This document shows, one piece after another, positions 31,656-33,751 of a stretch of DNA of 33,751 nucleotides; position 1 is the stretch's first letter; each line of letters starts with the position of its first letter. The stretch lies in NCBI GenBank assembly GCA_947651225.1, contig CANSYK010000036.1, positions 1 through 33,751 on the forward strand, read 5' to 3'. This DNA comes from an uncultured bacterium (GTDB taxonomy: Bacteria > Bacillota > Clostridia > Lachnospirales > Lachnospiraceae). A program made the translations under genes and the position numbers. The notes under the pieces are model-generated. The model made no database searches. It saw only the letters and a list, made by a program, of their open reading frames with translations, and was not told the origin of the DNA.

Positions 31656-31784
31656 ATGTCCTTTTTTCGGGCGGTCATCCATCTGCTCATACAAAGTAAA
31701 GTTTATCAATACATAGCATATCGGGGATTAACAGGAAGCCAGTTAAAAAAATCCCTGCCTATGCAACGCTACTTCTCACCATGA
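31656..31784 (+). CDS. 42-aa basic small protein
   Basis: GGAGAG lies 7 bases before the ATG. The product starts MSFFRAVIHLLIQSKVYQYI and continues YRGLTGSQLKKSLPMQRYF; the G-L-T-G-S-Q-L-K-K piece looks like a small recognition helix. The stop overlaps the ATG of the 77-codon frame (ATGA). No known function; it probably belongs to the conjugative-element backbone. Confidence 0.4.
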   Translation: MSFFRAVIHLLIQSKVYQYIAYRGLTGSQLKKSLPMQRYFSP

Positions 31785-32014
31785 AACCAGAAGTAGAATC
31801 TCCACTTAACAGAATATATATCTCCTATAACCGTAGAGGTCACAGAGCCTTTGCGGTTTTTCTTTTGTCGTTTTTTATCGGAATGTGCCGCAGGGCTGTT
31901 TCTGCTGTTGGCTGTCGTTCGCCGCTCTCTCCATCTGGATTAGTTTTACGGCTGTTAAACTGCAATCTTCTTGACTTAAAGGTCAAGAAGCAGCGCAGGC
32001 AGAAGCCTGCTTAA
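31781..32014 (+). CDS. 77-codon frame in the structured leader of the sigma-like gene
   Basis: Coupled by ATGA to the 42-aa frame but without its own ribosome site. The product (MKPEVESPLNRIYISYNRRG...) has one hydrophobic stretch (FAVFLLSFFIGM) and a very basic end (KVKKQRRQKPA). The last third overlaps the two hairpins at 31967-32010. It may be a leader reading frame whose translation affects the hairpins rather than a functional protein. Confidence 0.3.
   Translation: MKPEVESPLNRIYISYNRRGHRAFAVFLLSFFIGMCRRAVSAVGCRSPLSPSGLVLRLLNCNLLDLKVKKQRRQKPA
31967..32010 (+). promoter_or_regulatory. tandem hairpins before the sigma-like gene
   Basis: CTTCTTGAC-TTAAAG-GTCAAGAAG (31967-31990) and GCAGGC-AGAA-GCCTGC (31995-32010) are two adjacent perfect stems ending 11 bases before GGGAGG of the next gene. 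They resemble an attenuator leader: translation of the overlapping 77-codon frame would open them. Confidence 0.5.
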
Positions 32015-32035
32015 TTCAGATGGGAGGTACTTACG

Positions 32036-32551
32036 GTGAAGTATACACCAAGAAAAGTATATATCAAAGAAAATAACGTCTATGTGGAGTTATCCTACAC
32101 GGACTTTTGCCGCCGCAGGCAAGCCGACCAGAGTTACATGGACAAGCTGTTTATCCCCGTGCAGGGTTGCCTGCTTGAAGTCGTGCGGGAACAGTACACG
32201 GATTTCTATCGGGATAAAGAACGGTGGCGTTATCTGAAAAAACTGGACACAAACCACAGCCTTCTGTCATTGGAAAGATTTACGGAAAGTGAGGGAAATG
32301 TGATTGACTTCGTTGTTGATGAAGCGGTGGACGTTGCAGAAACCGTTATCCATGCGGCGATGGTGGACAGGCTGAAATCCGCCCTGCCCTTATTGTCAGG
32401 CAGTGAACAGGCATTGATAAACGCAATCTTCTTTGAGGAACTTTCCGAGAGGGAAGTCGGGTTGCGGTTAGGCGTGACACAGAGCGTTGTGAACAAGCGC
32501 AAAGCCAAAATCCTTGCGAAGCTGAGAAAGATAATGGAAAACAAAATTTAA
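32036..32551 (+). CDS. sigma-70 region-4-like protein 1 (conjugative element)
   Basis: A 171-aa protein starting with GTG; GGGAGG lies 8 bases upstream. The C-terminal 50 residues form a sigma region-4 type helix-turn-helix: LINAIFFEELSEREVGLRLG, then TQSVVNKRKAKILAKLRK. The N-terminal part (MKYTPRKVYIKENNVYVELS, FCRRRQADQSYMDKLF) lacks a recognisable region 2. Such proteins are common in Tn1549/Tn916-like elements, often annotated as sigma factors; their promoter targets are unknown. It is closed by the terminator at 32559. Confidence 0.8.
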   Translation: MKYTPRKVYIKENNVYVELSYTDFCRRRQADQSYMDKLFIPVQGCLLEVVREQYTDFYRDKERWRYLKKLDTNHSLLSLERFTESEGNVIDFVVDEAVDVAETVIHAAMVDRLKSALPLLSGSEQALINAIFFEELSEREVGLRLGVTQSVVNKRKAKILAKLRKIMENKI

Positions 32552-32558
32552 GGCGTTC

Positions 32559-32600
32559 AGCCCCCTTGTTTTTTCCTTTGGGAAAATGAGGGGGCTTTTC
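32559..32600 (+). terminator. terminator after sigma-like gene 1
   Basis: AGCCCCCT (32559-32566) pairs with AGGGGGCT (32589-32596), with an inner TTCC/GGAA pairing, followed by TTTTCCC. A strong GC-rich stem. Confidence 0.75.
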
Positions 32601-32638
32601 CCTGCCCTCTCAATCAATTCTGATTGGAGGAAATAAGG

Positions 32639-33064
32639 ATGGCATACAACCACGGACGGGAGGACAGGAAATGGCGTATCTGGAAAGAAGCCGAGGAAAA
32701 AATTCTGCGTGAGTGCGGCGTTGATGAAGCAACCATTGAGCAAATCCGCACAGACGACAGGGCAGATTTTAATTCCAACAGGCGGTTTTACCGATGGGCG
32801 AGCGACTTCGGCGAATACCTTGAGGGCATGGCGGACAGGGAGAAGCAGGCGGAGGTAAAGTCTGTTTCTGATTTACTGGACGAGATTGAGAACGAAACTC
32901 TGTACCTTGCCTTAATCACGGTGGACAGGCGCACGTTACAAATTGTCCTGCTGAAAATGCAGGGCTATTCCACAAAGGAGATTGCCCCGCTTGTGCATTT
33001 AACGGCAGGGGCTATTTATGCGAGGTTAAACCATCTGCGGAAGAAGCTGCGGAAAATTTTATAA
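32639..33064 (+). CDS. sigma-70 region-4-like protein 2 (conjugative element)
   Basis: A 141-aa protein, MAYNHGREDRKWRIWKEAEE at the start and a C-terminal helix-turn-helix MQGYSTKEIAPLVHLTAGAI followed by YARLNHLRKKLRKIL. The start at 32639 is chosen over a TTG five codons earlier because the GGAGG ribosome site covers the TTG. It has its own terminator at 33103, so each of the three related genes seems to be a separate unit. Probably a regulator of element genes. Confidence 0.78.
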   Translation: MAYNHGREDRKWRIWKEAEEKILRECGVDEATIEQIRTDDRADFNSNRRFYRWASDFGEYLEGMADREKQAEVKSVSDLLDEIENETLYLALITVDRRTLQIVLLKMQGYSTKEIAPLVHLTAGAIYARLNHLRKKLRKIL

Positions 33065-33102
33065 GCGTCTCATATATCCTGCTTTCCTATGGGCTATCGG
33101 GT

Positions 33103-33132
33103 GGGGAGAGAAAAACTCTCTCCTACTTTTTA
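33103..33132 (+). terminator. terminator after sigma-like gene 2
   Basis: GGAGAG (33105-33110) pairs with CTCTCC (33118-33123) around AAAAACT, followed by TACTTTTTAG. Confidence 0.65.
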
Positions 33133-33147
33133 GCAGGAGGAAAGGAA

Positions 33148-33620
33148 ATGGCATACGGGGCAAAGACATACACGCTTCGGGAGGAATCCACGGAAAGCGG
33201 CAAAAGGTATTTTATCAGCTTTAAGGACGGGCAGGGGGAACACCACAAACTGGAAGTGTCAGAACAATTATTCATTGAATTTCGGCAGATGGAACGCAGG
33301 AACAGGAACCTTCAGCAATGGAACCAGCGGCACAGGGAGTTTAACGAGGTGTGGGACGAAACGCTTTACAGACGTGCGTTGCGTGTTCCTAAAACGCTTG
33401 ATGAAAGCATGATTGAAAAAGAACGGAATGAACTGTTTTACAAAGCGGTTGCCCGGCTGCCAGAGATACAAAGGCGGCGTTTCCTGCTCTATACGAGTAT
33501 GATTTCAATTTTTACCAAATCGGCGAAATGCAGCATTGCACCGCTTCCGCTGTCCAGAAGTCTGTTTCGGTTGCAAGGGAGAAAGTCAAGGCAGAAATGA
33601 GGAAGTATCTCCAACCGTGA
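33148..33620 (+). pseudogene. sigma-70 region-4-like protein 3, frameshifted
   Basis: GCAGGAGGAAAGGAA precedes the ATG. The protein runs MAYGAKTYTLREESTESGKR to RLPEIQRRRFLLY in one frame; after about 33491 the family continues in another frame as YEYDFNFYQIGEMQHCTASA, then VQKSVSVAREKVKAEMRKYL and a stop at 33618-33620. One base is missing near 33492. The shift removes the recognition helix of the C-terminal helix-turn-helix, so the uncorrected product should not bind DNA. The unshifted frame ends at 33600 with unrelated residues. Confidence 0.8.
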
Positions 33621-33751
33621 CCGCCACCATCCGAAAAAGAAATCCGTTTTGCGTGGGATTGGCGGCATTACATACTCTCACTTTTTCCGTGGGAGTAGAA
33701 GAAATTGTTCGGACAGTTGAAACTCGATGTACGGGAGATATTAAGTACACT
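33621..33751. other. non-coding tail of the window
   Basis: No start codon with a ribosome site is seen. It contains a near-perfect short hairpin (ACTCTCAC-TTTTTCC-GTGGGAGT, about 33675-33697). In related elements a recombinase gene often follows, but none begins before the window edge. Confidence 0.4.

Noticed and set aside
1-33751. CRISPR array, tRNA or rRNA genes
   Set aside because: I found no regularly spaced short direct repeats and no sequence resembling tRNA or rRNA on either strand.

Overview
The window looks like accessory DNA of an anaerobic gut Firmicute, most likely Lachnospiraceae or a related Clostridia. The basis is strong AGGAGG-type ribosome sites, low-GC codon use, Tn1549/CTn-like conjugative-element genes (ParM-like actin, SpaA-type pilin, TnpV, small sigma-like proteins) and LanFEG/BceRS-style peptide-resistance genes. 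The assignment is inference from gene families. I see no tRNA, rRNA or CRISPR array.

Layout. 1-2,900: an IS66-type element (tnpA and tnpB in view) sits inside an IS256-type transposase gene. Next come a 92-bp palindromic MITE-like element, repeats and two very small genes. 3,000-8,180: module 1, made of an OmpR-type regulator, an intramembrane-type histidine kinase, an ABC ATPase and an 856-aa double-FtsX permease. 8,180-12,360: a patchwork of remnants (RelE/ParE-like toxin piece, AgrC-like kinase with a frameshift and a nonsense codon) around an intact Gfo/Idh/MocA oxidoreductase and a GrpB-family gene. 12,400-17,456: module 2, a paralogue of module 1 with the same gene order; its kinase has only one membrane segment. 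17,456-19,940: a row of damaged genes (ACT-domain fragment, frameshifted LysR regulator, N-truncated SDR, C-truncated flavodoxin) ending in a spaced inverted repeat.

20,000-26,350: a piece of a conjugative element. It holds a chain of tightly coupled small genes, a ParM-like actin ATPase, a broken ParR-like gene, several 22-60-aa proteins, a lipoprotein and a heavily damaged Cna-B pilin/adhesin. 26,342-31,530: tnpV, then a complete-looking lantibiotic immunity cluster (LanF ATPase with E-loop, LanE and LanG permeases, immunity-type lipoprotein, LanR, LanK). Two copies of one regulator box flank it, one before lanF and one after lanK. The second drives no lantibiotic gene that I can find. 31,530-33,751: the conjugative-element backbone resumes with a structured leader and three consecutive sigma-region-4-like genes, the last frameshifted.

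How the genes fit together. Three independent sensor/ABC systems for membrane-active peptides lie within about 28 kb. They are separated by transposon ends and pseudogenes, so the locus reads as a resistance island built by repeated insertion and deletion. The large transport and sensor genes are all open, while damage is concentrated in flanking metabolic, quorum-sensing and conjugation genes. This pattern fits selection for peptide resistance, although sequencing indels cannot be excluded from sequence alone.
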